From: Pelomonas sp. Root1237
GTDB taxonomy: Bacteria; Pseudomonadota; Gammaproteobacteria; Burkholderiales; Burkholderiaceae_C
Assembly (NCBI RefSeq): GCF_001425055.1
Contig: NZ_LMDK01000017.1
Span: 259,502-323,501 of the forward strand
Reading direction: 5' to 3'
Length of the DNA stretch: 64,000 bases
Positions 42,184-51,549 of the stretch are shown here, one piece after another. A model generated the notes under the pieces. It was given only the letters and a program-made list of their open reading frames with translations. It was not told the DNA's origin and made no database searches. A program made the position numbers and the translations under genes. How positions within the stretch are numbered: the first letter of the stretch is position 1; each line of letters begins with the position of its first letter.

Positions 42184-42205
42184 AGAGCCACCCGAAGGTG
42201 GCTCT
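42184..42205 (-). terminator. Rho-independent terminator of the PsiF-like gene
   Basis: On the minus strand: AGAGCCACC, TTCG tetraloop, GGTGGCTCT, then TTGCTTTG. A 9-bp perfect stem with a UUCG loop 24 nt past the stop codon is a strong intrinsic terminator. Confidence 0.8.
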
Positions 42206-42229
42206 CGTCCTACAGGGCTTGTCAGCCAG

Positions 42230-42532
42230 TCACTTGGGCGCCGAGGCGGCGTCGGCCATGCACTTCTTGATGTGGCTCTTGGCTGCGGCGCCATGCAGCT
42301 TCTTGTCGGCGGCAGACTTGTCGCAGGCGGCGCTGGAAGGAGCAGCTGCGGGCGCAGATGCTGCAGCGGCGCCACCGGACAGGCATTCCTTCATGAAGGC
42401 CTTGCGCTCGTCACCCTTCTTGCCGCCGGTCTTGGCCTCGGCATTGCAGGCCTTCATCTTGTCCTGCTGCGGCGTGGCCTGGGCCCCAAAGGCAACGGCG
42501 GCACAGGCGAGCAGGATGGCAATTCGTTTCAT
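42230..42532 (-). CDS. PsiF-type exported protein
   Basis: Predicted 100 aa with a signal peptide (ILLACAAVAFGAQA). Two PsiF-like repeats are visible: KMKACNAEAKTGGKKGDERK with FMKECL, and AACDKSAADKKLHGAAAKSH with IKKCM. PsiF repeats were named from phosphate-starvation-inducible E. coli PsiF; the function is unknown. Periplasmic, Lys- and Cys-rich. Followed by a clear terminator, so it is a single-gene transcript. Confidence 0.82.
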   Translation of the reverse strand: MKRIAILLACAAVAFGAQATPQQDKMKACNAEAKTGGKKGDERKAFMKECLSGGAAAASAPAAAPSSAACDKSAADKKLHGAAAKSHIKKCMADAASAPK

Positions 42533-42615
42533 CGGGAACTCCTTCTTCGGGAGGTGGATAGGCGAGTCAATTCAAGCATGCGCCCATGACACTGCCAAGC
42601 CGTGTTTCATCGGCG

Positions 42616-43953
42616 TCACAGAATTCTTCGCGGATGGTGCAGAGCCTCGTGGGCCGCGTGAAGGCGGCGCACCAGCACGCGGATGAAACCGCGGTCGAAG
42701 CGGTGCTGGCATTCGGGGCTCAGCTGGCCGACGGACTCGGGCGTGAAGCAGATCGTCGTGCACTCCTGGCTGACACGGATGTCGGCGCTGTGCCGGCGCA
42801 GGTCGGGGTTGGGCGCCAGATAGGCCATCTCGCCCACCGAGGTGCCCTGGCCCAGCGAGGCCACCAGCCGGCCGTCGCGGAAGACCTGGACCTCGCCCTG
42901 GGCAATGATGTGAAAGCTGTTGCCCTCCTGGCCGCGCCTGAATAGGGCATGGCCAACGGGGTAGCGCTTCCAGCGCGCGCGCCTCACCACCTCCCACAGC
43001 TGCACGTCGCCAAAGTCGGCAAAGAACTCCAGCGAGCGCAACAGGTTGAAACGTTCGGAGTCACGCACCTCGCCGAGGCGGTTCAGCGGCACCTGCTGGC
43101 TGGCCACCAGCGCCGACAAGGCCTGCGCAAAGCTCTCCCAGTCGGCGAAGCGCTCATGCGGGTTCTTGGCCAGCGCGCACAGCACGACGGCATCCAGCCC
43201 CTCGGTGACGCCCTGGCGCTGGCCCATCAGCGGCAGCGGCGGCTGGTGGTAGATCTGGTGCATCAGCGCCATCTGGTGCGGCGCATCGAAGGGCGGGCGG
43301 CCGCTGATCAGGTGGTAGAGCACGGCGCCCAGGGCGTAGATGTCGGCACGGCAGTCGACATCGCCGCCCTCGATCTGCTCGGGCGGCATGTAGGCGAGCG
43401 AGCCGACGCGGTGGATCTGGGTGGAATCGGCCAGCAGGTTCAGCGCCGAGCCGAAATCGCTGACCTTGACGTCGACGACCTGGCCGCCTTGGTCCAGCAC
43501 GGCCAGCAGATTGGCCGGCTTGACGTCGCGGTGGATGACGCCCTGGCGGTAGACATAGCTCAGGGCCATCGCGCACTTGAAACCCAGCTCGACGATCTGG
43601 TCCAGCGGCAGCAGGCGGTCGCTGCGGCAGAAGTGCTTCAGCGTGACACCGGGCACGTACTCCATGACGAGATAAGGCGCGGCCTCCTCGGACACGGCGT
43701 CGACGATGGCCACGACATTGGGGTGGTGCAGCCGCCCGGCCAGGGCCGCCTCGGCGCTGAAGAAGCGGTTGCTGAAATCGCTGGCCGGTGCATTGGGCGG
43801 CGGCGCCCAGGCGCGCATGCGCTTGATGGCCACCTCCTTGTCCTGGAAGGGATCGCGGGCCAGGAAGACATCACTGGTTGCCCCCTCGCCCAGGCGCTTG
43901 AGCACCTGGTAGCGGCCGATATGGGCGGGCAGATCGTCAGCAGAGGCGGTCAT
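42616..43953 (-). CDS. Ser/Thr protein kinase with C-terminal cyclic-nucleotide-binding domain
   Basis: Predicted 445 aa. The Hanks-type kinase domain (residues ~12-280) is complete: RLGEGATSDVFLA (Gly loop), EVAIKRM (Lys), GVIHRDVKPANLL (catalytic loop), VSDFGSALN (DFG) and SLAYMPPEQIEGG (APE-like). Residues ~310-435 form a cNMP-binding domain: FRRGQEGNSFHIIAQGEVQV and LGQGTSVGEMAYLAPNP. The canonical cAMP phosphate-binding Arg in the cassette is not obvious, so the ligand may differ. There are no membrane helices, so it is soluble. A kinase gated by a cyclic nucleotide (PKA-like logic in one polypeptide) is plausible. No phosphatase or obvious target is adjacent. Confidence 0.88.
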   Translation of the reverse strand: MTASADDLPAHIGRYQVLKRLGEGATSDVFLARDPFQDKEVAIKRMRAWAPPPNAPASDFSNRFFSAEAALAGRLHHPNVVAIVDAVSEEAAPYLVMEYVPGVTLKHFCRSDRLLPLDQIVELGFKCAMALSYVYRQGVIHRDVKPANLLAVLDQGGQVVDVKVSDFGSALNLLADSTQIHRVGSLAYMPPEQIEGGDVDCRADIYALGAVLYHLISGRPPFDAPHQMALMHQIYHQPPLPLMGQRQGVTEGLDAVVLCALAKNPHERFADWESFAQALSALVASQQVPLNRLGEVRDSERFNLLRSLEFFADFGDVQLWEVVRRARWKRYPVGHALFRRGQEGNSFHIIAQGEVQVFRDGRLVASLGQGTSVGEMAYLAPNPDLRRHSADIRVSQECTTICFTPESVGQLSPECQHRFDRGFIRVLVRRLHAAHEALHHPRRIL

Positions 43954-43993
43954 CGCGAGGCATGATACGGGCCGCTCCTGGAGGTGCCGGCCC

Positions 43994-44392
43994 TTGTTCT
44001 CCCACGTATTTCTCGGTACTCGTGACTTCGAGCGCGCCTTGGCGTTCTACCGTCCGTTGATGGCACTGCTGGGCGTGGCCGAGCGCTTCTGCGAACCCGA
44101 AAAACCTTGGGCCGGATGGCAAAGCAGCCCCGGGCCACGGCCATTGTTTCTGCTCGGCAAACCTTTCGACGGCGAGGAGCACGTGCCCGGCAATGGCCAG
44201 ATGGTGGCGCTGCTGGCTGCCGATCGCGCGCAGGTGGACCAGGCCCATGCGCTGGCCCTGGCCCACGGCGGCCGCTGCGAGGGCGCCCCGGGGCTGAGGC
44301 CCCAGTACCACGCGAACTACTACGGCGCCTATTTCCGCGACCCGGACGGCAACAAACTCTGCGTCGCCTGTCACGAGTCGACGGCCGGCTGA
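43994..44392 (+). CDS. VOC family (glyoxalase-like) protein
   Basis: Predicted 132 aa from TTG 43994 (FSHVFLGTRDFERALAFYRP). The first metal ligand of the VOC fold (His in SHVFLG) and the closing segment YYGAYFRDPDGNKLCVACHE (Glu ligand) are present. The family includes glyoxalase I, fosfomycin-resistance enzymes and extradiol dioxygenases; the specific role is not readable. It starts 40 bp from the divergent kinase gene, so their promoters overlap. Confidence 0.85.
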   Translation: MFSHVFLGTRDFERALAFYRPLMALLGVAERFCEPEKPWAGWQSSPGPRPLFLLGKPFDGEEHVPGNGQMVALLAADRAQVDQAHALALAHGGRCEGAPGLRPQYHANYYGAYFRDPDGNKLCVACHESTAG

Positions 44393-44446
44393 GTCGGCGC
44401 CGCCGGCGGCTCATGCGTTCAGGGGCTGCCTCCTAGAATCCCGCCC

Positions 44447-46165
44447 ATGATCCAAGCCAAGCAGGCGCTGCTCGCCGCACTCGCCGACTCCCTCCAGGAA
44501 ATTGCCCCCGGATCGAACGCCGCCGTGGCCTTCGAATCCCCCAAGCAGGCCGCCCATGGCGACTTCGCCTGCACCGCCGCCATGCAGCTGGCCAAGCCGC
44601 TCAAGGCCAACCCGCGCGAGCTGGCCACCCGACTGATCGCCGCGCTCGAAGCCAAACCGGCCTTCCAGACCTGGGTGCAGGCGCTGGAGATTGCCGGCCC
44701 GGGCTTCATCAACATCCGCCTCAAGCCCGAAGCCAAGCAGGCTGTCGTCGGCGAAGTGCTGGCCGCCGGAGCGAAGTTCGGTCACCGCGCGCCCACGGCC
44801 AAGCACGTCATGATCGAGTTCGTGTCGGCCAACCCGACCGGCCCGCTGCACGTGGGCCATGCCCGTCAGGCGGCGCTGGGTGATTCGCTGTGCTCGGTGT
44901 TCCAGAGCCAGGGCCACGACGTGACCCGCGAGTTCTATTACAACGACGCCGGCGTGCAGATCGCCACGCTGGCCAACTCCACGCAGATGCGCCTGAAGGG
45001 CTTCAAGCCCGGTGACGCCGAATGGCCCGAGGCGGCCTACAACGGCGACTACATCCAGGACATCGCCGACGCCTTCCTCGCCAAGGAAACGGTCAAGGCC
45101 GACGACCGCGAGTTCACCGCCTCGGGCGACGTGAACGACCTGGACAGCATCCGCCAGTTCGCCGTCGCCTACCTGCGCCACGAGCAGGACCTGGACCTGC
45201 AGGCTTTCGGCCTGAAGTTCGACAGCTATTTCCTGGAGACCAGCGTCTACGCCGGCGGCCAGTTGGAGAAGACGGTCGAGCGCATCGTCGCCAATGGCAA
45301 GACGTATGAAGAAGGCGGCGCGCTGTGGTTCCGCTCGACCGACTACGGTGACGACAAGGACCGCGTGATGCGCAAGTCCGAGGGTGGCTTCACCTATTTC
45401 GTGCCGGACATCGCGTACCACATCAACAAGTTCGAGCGCGGCTACACGCAGTGCATCAACATCCAGGGCACCGACCACCACGGCACCATCGCCCGCGTGC
45501 GCGGCGGCCTGCAGGCGGTCGACATGGGCATCCCGCAGGGCTTCCCGGACTACGTGCTGCACAAGATGGTCACGGTCATGAAGGGCGGCGAGGAGGTCAA
45601 GATCTCCAAGCGCGCCGGCAGCTATGTGACGCTGCGCGACCTGATCGACTGGACCAGCCGCGACGCGGTGCGCTTCTTCCTGATCAGCCGCAAGGCCGAC
45701 ACCGAGTTCGTCTTCGACATCGACCTGGCACTGAAGGCCAACGACGAGAACCCGGTGTTCTACGTGCAGTACGCCCATGCGCGCATCTGCTCGGTGATCC
45801 GCAAATGGGGCGGCGACGTGTCCACCATCGCCGACGCCGACATGAGCCTGCTGACCGCGCCGACCGAGGAGGCGCTGATGCTCAAGCTCGCCGCCTATCC
45901 CGACATGCTCGCGGGTGCCGCCGCCGGCATCGCGCCGCATGACGTGGCCTTCTATGCCCGCGATCTGGCGGGTGCGTACCACTCCTACTACGGCGCCGAA
46001 CGGGTGCTGGACCAGGCACCCGAGCTGAGCCGCGCCCGCGTCGCGCTGCTGGCCGCGACGCGCCAGGTGCTGGCCAATGCACTGGGCATGCTGGGCGTCA
46101 GCGCGCCCGAGCAGATGAACCGCGATATTCCTGAATCTGCCGAATCCCTCACGGAGAACGAATGA
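44447..46165 (+). CDS. argS: Arginyl-tRNA synthetase
   Basis: Predicted 572 aa, class I aminoacyl-tRNA synthetase. The Add1 N-terminal domain is followed by [20 protein letters not shown] (HIGH motif as HVGH), [15 protein letters not shown], and [18 protein letters not shown], the KMSKS-equivalent region of ArgRS. The DALR anticodon-binding domain ends the protein ([20 protein letters not shown]). Charges tRNA-Arg; essential. Its last codons overlap the SPOR protein gene by 4 bp (ATGA). Confidence 0.96.
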   Translation: MIQAKQALLAALADSLQEIAPGSNAAVAFESPKQAAHGDFACTAAMQLAKPLKANPRELATRLIAALEAKPAFQTWVQALEIAGPGFINIRLKPEAKQAVVGEVLAAGAKFGHRAPTAKHVMIEFVSANPTGPLHVGHARQAALGDSLCSVFQSQGHDVTREFYYNDAGVQIATLANSTQMRLKGFKPGDAEWPEAAYNGDYIQDIADAFLAKETVKADDREFTASGDVNDLDSIRQFAVAYLRHEQDLDLQAFGLKFDSYFLETSVYAGGQLEKTVERIVANGKTYEEGGALWFRSTDYGDDKDRVMRKSEGGFTYFVPDIAYHINKFERGYTQCINIQGTDHHGTIARVRGGLQAVDMGIPQGFPDYVLHKMVTVMKGGEEVKISKRAGSYVTLRDLIDWTSRDAVRFFLISRKADTEFVFDIDLALKANDENPVFYVQYAHARICSVIRKWGGDVSTIADADMSLLTAPTEEALMLKLAAYPDMLAGAAAGIAPHDVAFYARDLAGAYHSYYGAERVLDQAPELSRARVALLAATRQVLANALGMLGVSAPEQMNRDIPESAESLTENE

Positions 46166-46827
46166 CTGCTGTCTCGAAACCCGCCGGCCAAAAGAACCAG
46201 AAAGGCGGCTTCGTCCTCGGGCTGATCGTCGGCCTGCTGGTGGGCCTGGCCGTTGCGCTGGGCGTGGCCCTGTACATCACCAAGGTGCCCATCCCCTTCG
46301 TGAACAAGGTGCCCCAGCGCACGGCCGAGCAGGACGCCGCCGAAACCGAGCGCAACCGCAACTGGGATCCGAACGCGCCGCTGGCCGGCAAGGCCGCCCG
46401 CAGCGCCAGCGGTGTCGTCAACGCGCCGGTGGCGACTGCGCCGCCGCCGCCGCCCAGCACGAACGCCAGTGCGGCCGCCGCGACGGCCAGCGCCGCCGCC
46501 ACGGCAGCCCTGCCCCCGCCTGCCAAGCCAGCCGCCAAGGCCGAAGCACCCGCCTCCGCGCCCACCGCGACAGCTGCCGCCGGTGCCGACGCCTATGTCT
46601 ACTTCGTGCAAGCCGGCGCTTTCACCCGCCCCGAAGAGGCCGAGTCCCAGAAGGCCAAGCTGGCCATCCAGGGCTTCACCGCCAAGGTCATGGAGCGCGA
46701 GCAGAACGGCCGCACCGTCTTCCGCGTGCGCCTAGGCCCCTCGGACACGCGCGAGGCCGCCGAAGACTTGCAGCGCAAGATTGAAGGGGCTGGCTTCGAG
46801 GCCAATCTCGTTCGTGTACAACGCTGA
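46162..46827 (+). CDS. SPOR domain cell-envelope protein (FtsN-like layout)
   Basis: Predicted 221 aa. A short cytoplasmic Lys/Gln-rich segment, one transmembrane helix ([20 protein letters not shown]), a long Ala/Pro periplasmic linker and a C-terminal SPOR domain ([20 protein letters not shown] to [11 protein letters not shown]). SPOR domains bind denuded peptidoglycan at the division septum. FtsN-like topology, and the argS-SPOR-dsbA order is, to my knowledge, common in betaproteobacteria. The function in division is inferred from the domain. Confidence 0.88.
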   Translation: MTAVSKPAGQKNQKGGFVLGLIVGLLVGLAVALGVALYITKVPIPFVNKVPQRTAEQDAAETERNRNWDPNAPLAGKAARSASGVVNAPVATAPPPPPSTNASAAAATASAAATAALPPPAKPAAKAEAPASAPTATAAAGADAYVYFVQAGAFTRPEEAESQKAKLAIQGFTAKVMEREQNGRTVFRVRLGPSDTREAAEDLQRKIEGAGFEANLVRVQR

Positions 46828-46858
46828 CCCAACCACAGCCTGAAGGATGACTGCCGCC

Positions 46859-47521
46859 ATGAAGCGCCGCGATTTCTCCGCCCTGCTCGCCTCCGCGCCC
46901 CTCGCTGGTGCTGCCGGCAACGCCCTCGCCCAGGGCGGCCCCATTGAAGGCCGCCAGTACCTGGTGCTGAACCCGCCACTGCCCACGACGCCGGGCAAGA
47001 TCGAGGTGATCGAGTTCTTCTGGTATGGCTGCCCGCACTGCAAAGTCTTCGAGCCGGCCATCGAGGCCTGGGCCAAGCAGTTGCCGGCCGACGTGGCCTT
47101 CCGCAAGGTGCACGTGGCCTTCCGCGCCAACGTCAAGATCCACCAGCGCATGTTCTTTGCGCTGGAGTCCATGGGCAAGGAAGCGGCCGCGCGCCCGGCC
47201 ATCTTCAATGCCATTCACCAGCAGGGCCTGGCCCTGGACGACGCCAAGAGCCAGGCCAAGTTCCTGGCCCCCATGGGCATCGACCCGGCCAAGTACCAGG
47301 ACGCCTACAACTCCTTCGGCGTCGTCACTAAATGCGCCCAGGCGGAGAAGCTGTCCGAGGCCTATCACATCGACGGCGTGCCCAGCATCGGCGTCGGTGG
47401 CCGCTTCCTGACGTCGCCCAGCCAGGCCGCCGCCGGCCAGCGCCTGCCCGAGGAGGAGCTCGGCCAGAAAGCGCTGCAGATCACCGAATTTCTGATCCAG
47501 CGCGTGAGGAACAAGGCATGA
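46859..47521 (+). CDS. dsbA: Thiol:disulfide interchange protein DsbA (first copy)
   Basis: Predicted 220 aa. The N-terminus MKRRDFSALLASAPLAG resembles a twin-arginine-type signal; cleavage is likely after ALAQ. Thioredoxin fold with active site CPHC (C58, C61) in EVIEFFWYGCPHCKVF and cis-Pro loop HIDGVPSIGV. Periplasmic oxidant that introduces disulfides in exported proteins. ATG 46859 is preferred over one four codons upstream. A second dsbA-like gene follows. Confidence 0.9.
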   Translation: MKRRDFSALLASAPLAGAAGNALAQGGPIEGRQYLVLNPPLPTTPGKIEVIEFFWYGCPHCKVFEPAIEAWAKQLPADVAFRKVHVAFRANVKIHQRMFFALESMGKEAAARPAIFNAIHQQGLALDDAKSQAKFLAPMGIDPAKYQDAYNSFGVVTKCAQAEKLSEAYHIDGVPSIGVGGRFLTSPSQAAAGQRLPEEELGQKALQITEFLIQRVRNKA

Positions 47522-47594
47522 GCGCCGCGCCGGGCCGCCCCAAGCAAGCTCGCTTCCGCTCAGGCGGTCAGGCCGCAGGCCGAAGGGTGCCAAC

Positions 47595-48254
47595 ATGAAG
47601 CGCCGGGAAGCCACCGCGATCCTGATCGCAGGCGGCTTCGCGCCAGCCGTGTTCGCCCAGGGCGGCCCGGTCGAGGGCAAGCACTACGCGCGCCTGGGCC
47701 AGACCCTGCCGGGCACGCCCGGCAAGATCGAGGTCATCGAGTTCTTCTTCTACAAGTGCCCGCACTGCAATACCTTTGACCCGCTGCTGGAGGCCTGGGT
47801 GCACCAGCTGCCGGCCGACGTGAGCTTTCGCCGCGTGCCGGTGGGCGCGCAGCTCGTGCTCAAGCTGCACCAGCGCATGTACTACGCCCTCGAGGCGATG
47901 GGCGCGCTGACGCCGGCAGTGCACGGCGGCATCTTCAGCGCCTTCCACCGTGGCGGCGTCGAAGCCAATGACGAGGCTGCCGTCGTCGCCCTGGTCGGCC
48001 GGTTGGGCGTGGACACGGCCAAGTTCAAGCAGGCCTTCGGCTCCTTCGGCGTGCAGGCCAAGGTGCAGCAAGGCATGAAGCTGGCCGAACTGAGCGGCGC
48101 CGACAGCACGCCGACGCTCGTCATCGGCGGACGCTGGCGCACCGACCCTGGCATGGCGGGTACGCCCGGCCAGAGCGAGGTGGCCCAGGGCCAACAAGCG
48201 CTGGCCGTGGCGGACTTCCTCGTCAAGATGGCACGCGCTGGCAAGGTTTCCTGA
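47595..48254 (+). CDS. DsbA-like thiol:disulfide oxidoreductase (second copy)
   Basis: Predicted 219 aa, clearly paralogous to the preceding DsbA: both open with MKRR, share GKIEVIEFF, CPHC (C55, C58) and the same helical insertion (KLHQRMYYALEAMG). The cis-Pro loop is STPTLVI, different from VPSIGV in the first copy, and Lys precedes the active site (YKCPHC in place of YGCPHC); such changes tune redox potential and substrate choice. Tandem duplication with divergence is evident. Located just before lptA; LptD maturation needs disulfide formation, a possible functional link (inference). Confidence 0.88.
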   Translation: MKRREATAILIAGGFAPAVFAQGGPVEGKHYARLGQTLPGTPGKIEVIEFFFYKCPHCNTFDPLLEAWVHQLPADVSFRRVPVGAQLVLKLHQRMYYALEAMGALTPAVHGGIFSAFHRGGVEANDEAAVVALVGRLGVDTAKFKQAFGSFGVQAKVQQGMKLAELSGADSTPTLVIGGRWRTDPGMAGTPGQSEVAQGQQALAVADFLVKMARAGKVS

Positions 48255-48325
48255 CGGACTTGCCGCCTGGGAAAGGCTGGGGACGGCAACCGGCCCCTAG
48301 AATGGCCTGCAACTTCCGTGCCGCC

Positions 48326-48940
48326 ATGCCCCGCCAACTGATCCCGCTCGCCGCTGCGCTCACTCTGGCGCTCGCCTTCTCCGCCGCCCAGGCGGAGAAA
48401 GCCGATCGGCTCAAGCCCATGGTTTTCACGGCCGACAAGGAAGGCCGGATCGACAGCGTCAACCAGCGCACCGAGCTGTTCGGCAACGTCATCATCACCA
48501 AGGGCACGCTGATGCTGCGCGCCGAGAAGGTGGACGTGCGCGAGACCCGGGACGGCTACCACCAGGCCTATGCCAGCGGTGCAACCGGCCAGCCGGTCAG
48601 CTTCCGCCAGGCGCGCGACACGCCCGGCGAAGCCATCGAAGGCCATGCCGATCAGCTCGAATACGACACCAAGTCCGAGACCGTGCGCTTCATCGGCAAT
48701 GCCAATGTGCGCCGCATGAACGGGGCGACGGTGGCCCAGGAAGTCACGGGCGCCGTCATCATCTATGACAGCCGCACCGAGGTCTTCGCGCTGGAAGGCG
48801 GCAGCGCCTCGCCCAACCCGAATGGCCGCGTGCGCATGGTGCTGATGCCGCGCGCCCAGCCCGACACCCCGGCCTCGGCGCCCCCGGCAGGGCTGCCGCT
48901 GCAGCCATCCACGACGATCACACCGCCGAAATCTCCATGA
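48326..48940 (+). CDS. lptA: Lipopolysaccharide transport periplasmic protein LptA
   Basis: Predicted 204 aa. Signal peptide ends AAQAEK. OstA-type beta-jellyroll: [40 protein letters not shown] and [20 protein letters not shown]. The C-terminus is Pro-rich and longer than in E. coli. It bridges the periplasm for LPS between LptC and LptD. The ATG at 48326 is chosen because it begins the signal peptide. It overlaps lptB by 4 bp (ATGA). Confidence 0.92.
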   Translation: MPRQLIPLAAALTLALAFSAAQAEKADRLKPMVFTADKEGRIDSVNQRTELFGNVIITKGTLMLRAEKVDVRETRDGYHQAYASGATGQPVSFRQARDTPGEAIEGHADQLEYDTKSETVRFIGNANVRRMNGATVAQEVTGAVIIYDSRTEVFALEGGSASPNPNGRVRMVLMPRAQPDTPASAPPAGLPLQPSTTITPPKSP

Positions 48941-49722
48941 CCACGGCCGAACCCGTCACCAGCCGCCCCGCGGCGGAATGCGGAAGCCGCCTTGAGGCCG
49001 AGGCGCTGGCCAAGACCTATGGCGTGCGCAAGGTCGTCAAGAATGTCCATGTGCGCGTGGACTGCGGCGAGGTCGTCGGCCTGCTCGGCCCCAATGGCGC
49101 GGGCAAGACGACCAGCTTCTACATGATCGTCGGGCTGGTGCGTTCGGACGCCGGCGTCATCCGCATCGACGGCGCCGAGGTGCAGCGCCTGCCCATCCAT
49201 GCCCGCGCCCGTCTGGGCCTGAGCTACTTGCCGCAGGAAGCGTCGATCTTCCGCAAGCTGACCGTCGAGCAGAACATCCGTGCGGTGCTGGAGCTGCAGC
49301 AGGACGAACGCGGCAAGGCCCTGTCCAAGGCACGCATCGACGAGCTGCTGAACAGCCTGCTGCACGACCTCTCCATCGAAGGCCTGCGCGACAGCCCGGC
49401 GCCGGCGCTGTCGGGCGGTGAGCGCCGTCGCGTCGAGATCGCCCGGGCGCTGGCAACACAGCCGCGCTTCATCCTGCTGGACGAGCCCTTCGCCGGCGTC
49501 GACCCCATCGCGGTGCTGGAGATCCAGCGCATCATCGGCTTCCTGAAGGCGCGCGGAATCGGCGTGCTGATCACGGACCACAACGTCCGCGAGACGCTGG
49601 GCATCTGCGACCGCGCCTACATCATCAGCGAGGGCGCCGTGCTCGCCGAAGGCACGCCCGACGAGATCGTGGCCAACGCCGACGTGCGCAAGGTCTATCT
49701 CGGCGAAAACTTCAGAATGTGA
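48937..49722 (+). CDS. lptB: LPS export ABC transporter ATPase LptB
   Basis: Predicted 261 aa. Walker [18 protein letters not shown]-loop [20 protein letters not shown], signature [15 protein letters not shown], Walker [17 protein letters not shown] and switch [13 protein letters not shown] are the canonical LptB sequences. Powers LPS extraction by LptB2FG. Slightly longer N-terminus than E. coli LptB (about 20 extra residues). Followed by a 307-bp non-coding repeat, then rpoN. Confidence 0.95.
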   Translation: MTTAEPVTSRPAAECGSRLEAEALAKTYGVRKVVKNVHVRVDCGEVVGLLGPNGAGKTTSFYMIVGLVRSDAGVIRIDGAEVQRLPIHARARLGLSYLPQEASIFRKLTVEQNIRAVLELQQDERGKALSKARIDELLNSLLHDLSIEGLRDSPAPALSGGERRRVEIARALATQPRFILLDEPFAGVDPIAVLEIQRIIGFLKARGIGVLITDHNVRETLGICDRAYIISEGAVLAEGTPDEIVANADVRKVYLGENFRM

Positions 49723-49727
49723 TGAGC

Positions 49728-50007
49728 CCCTCGTCCAGTCTTGCCCTGCTGAACGCGGGCCAGCCTAGCCGGTCTTGCAGACCGCGCTGCGGCTTGCGCC
49801 GCATCCCTTCGGCAGGCACATCGCGCCCACTGGGCGCAATGTGTCCGGCCTCAGCCCCCGAGGGGGCGGCGATGCTTGCGGCATCGAGCCGCAAGCACAT
49901 CGCCATGGCGGGCCGGCTTGGTGAACTGGAGTCGGACACAAGCAGTCCCTGCGGACTGCTTGTGCCTACGACAGGCCATGGGCCTCTGGCCCATGGCAGC
50001 CCAGCGC
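49728..50007 (+). repeat. Dispersed ~280-bp intergenic repeat, copy A (between lptB and rpoN)
   Basis: This fills the 307-bp gap before rpoN. The segment 49854-50007 matches 56609-56762 nearly base for base, and the first ~50 bp also match 56564-56608; copy A has ~75 extra bp in between. It contains two strong hairpins: AGCAGTCC / GGACTGCT (around 49941-49960) and CCATGGGCC / GGCCCATGG (around 49976-49996). No gene is seen. Confidence 0.85.
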
Positions 50008-50029
50008 TCGGCCCGAAAGACGTCGCGCC

Positions 50030-51535
50030 ATGAAGCAGACGCTCCAGGTCAGGCTCAGTCAGCATCTCGCGCTGACGCCCCAGCTGCAGCAATCCATCCG
50101 GTTGTTGCAACTGTCCACGCTGGAGCTGCACCAGGAAGTCGAGCAGATGCTGGCCAGCAACCCGCTGCTGGAGACCGAAGAGGAATTCACCGTCAGCACG
50201 CCCGAGCTGGCCAGCAATGCGCCGGCCGAAACGTCGGCTGCGGAAACCAGCAGTGACACCGGCGCCGAAGCAGAGACCGCCGAGGCGCCCGAGCTGAGCG
50301 GCGAGGACTTCGGCGGCACCGAGCGCGAGGACTGGGAGAACGGCACCGAGAAGGACGACTTCGACGGCATCCGCGAGCTGCCCTCCAGCAGCGGCAGTGG
50401 CAGCGGCGACGACGACGGCGAGCGCGAGAGCCAGGAATTCGCCGAACTGACGCTGGCCGAGCACCTGGCCGAGCAGCTCGCCGGCCACCACCTGTCGCCG
50501 GAGGACCGCGCCGCCCTGCAGGTGCTGATCGAATCGCTGAACGAGGACGGCTACCTCGAAGACCCGCTCGAGGAGATCGCCGCGGCCCTCATCGAGGACG
50601 AAGAGACTCGCGAGGACCTGCTGGACCGCCTGCGCATCGCGCTGCGCCTGCTGCAGAGCCTGGAGCCCGCGGGCATCGCCGCACGCGACCTGTCCGAATG
50701 CCTGGTGCTGCAGCTGCGCGCCTGCCCGAAGTGCCCTGCCCAGGTCATCGCCATCCTGATCTGCAAGGGTCATCTGGAATTGCTGGCCCGCCGCGACATG
50801 CGCCGCCTGATGGCCGAGACTGGTGCCGACGAAACCATGCTGCGCGAAGCCCAGGGGCTGATCACCCAGCTCGAGCCCAAGCCCGGCCGGCGCTTCACTC
50901 AGGGCGCCGCGGCGGCCATCGTGCCGGACGTCATCGTGCGCAAGAGCGGCCGCGAATTCCGCGTCATGCTCAACCCCGAGGTGGCGCCCAAGCTGCGCAT
51001 CAACGACCTCTATGCCAACGCATTGCGCGCCACGCGCGGCGGCATCAGCAACTCGCCGCTCGGCGGCCAATTGCAGGAGGCGCGCTGGTTCATCAAGAAC
51101 ATCCAGCAGCGCTTCGACACCATCCTGCGCGTCAGCCAGGCCATCGTCGAGCGCCAGCGCGGCTTCTTCACGCATGGTGCGCTGGCCATGAAGCCGCTGG
51201 TGCTGCGCGAGATTGCCGACGAGCTCGGCCTGCACGAGTCCACCATCTCGCGCGTGACGACGGCCAAGTACATGGCCACCAGCTGGGGCACTTTCGAGCT
51301 GAAGTATTTCTTCGGCTCAGGGCTCAGCACCGAGGCCGGCGGCGAGGCGTCCAGCACCGCGGTGCGCGCACTGATCAAGCAGTTCGTCGCCGCCGAGGAC
51401 ATCAAGAAACCGCTGTCCGACAGCGCGCTCGCGGCCATGCTGGAAGAGCAAGGCATCCAGTGCGCGCGGCGCACGGTGGCCAAGTACCGCGAGGCGATGA
51501 AGATCGCGCCAGCGAATCTGCGCAAGGCGCTTTAG
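50030..51535 (+). CDS. rpoN: RNA polymerase sigma-54 factor
   Basis: Predicted 501 aa. Region I (LRLSQHLALTPQLQQSIRLL in register, then EVEQMLASNPLLE) is the Gln/Leu-rich activator-interacting domain. An acidic region II follows (DDDGERESQEF). Core-binding and helix-turn-helix segments precede the RpoN box ARRTVAKYRE near the C-terminus. Directs transcription from -24/-12 promoters with AAA+ activators. Location downstream of lptAB is the usual proteobacterial arrangement. Confidence 0.96.
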   Translation: MKQTLQVRLSQHLALTPQLQQSIRLLQLSTLELHQEVEQMLASNPLLETEEEFTVSTPELASNAPAETSAAETSSDTGAEAETAEAPELSGEDFGGTEREDWENGTEKDDFDGIRELPSSSGSGSGDDDGERESQEFAELTLAEHLAEQLAGHHLSPEDRAALQVLIESLNEDGYLEDPLEEIAAALIEDEETREDLLDRLRIALRLLQSLEPAGIAARDLSECLVLQLRACPKCPAQVIAILICKGHLELLARRDMRRLMAETGADETMLREAQGLITQLEPKPGRRFTQGAAAAIVPDVIVRKSGREFRVMLNPEVAPKLRINDLYANALRATRGGISNSPLGGQLQEARWFIKNIQQRFDTILRVSQAIVERQRGFFTHGALAMKPLVLREIADELGLHESTISRVTTAKYMATSWGTFELKYFFGSGLSTEAGGEASSTAVRALIKQFVAAEDIKKPLSDSALAAMLEEQGIQCARRTVAKYREAMKIAPANLRKAL

Positions 51536-51549
51536 GCGCCGCTTCGCCT

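Noticed and set aside
49712-51235. About 507-codon minus-strand open frame opposite rpoN
   Set aside because: Antisense to rpoN and to the dispersed repeat; no recognisable domain.
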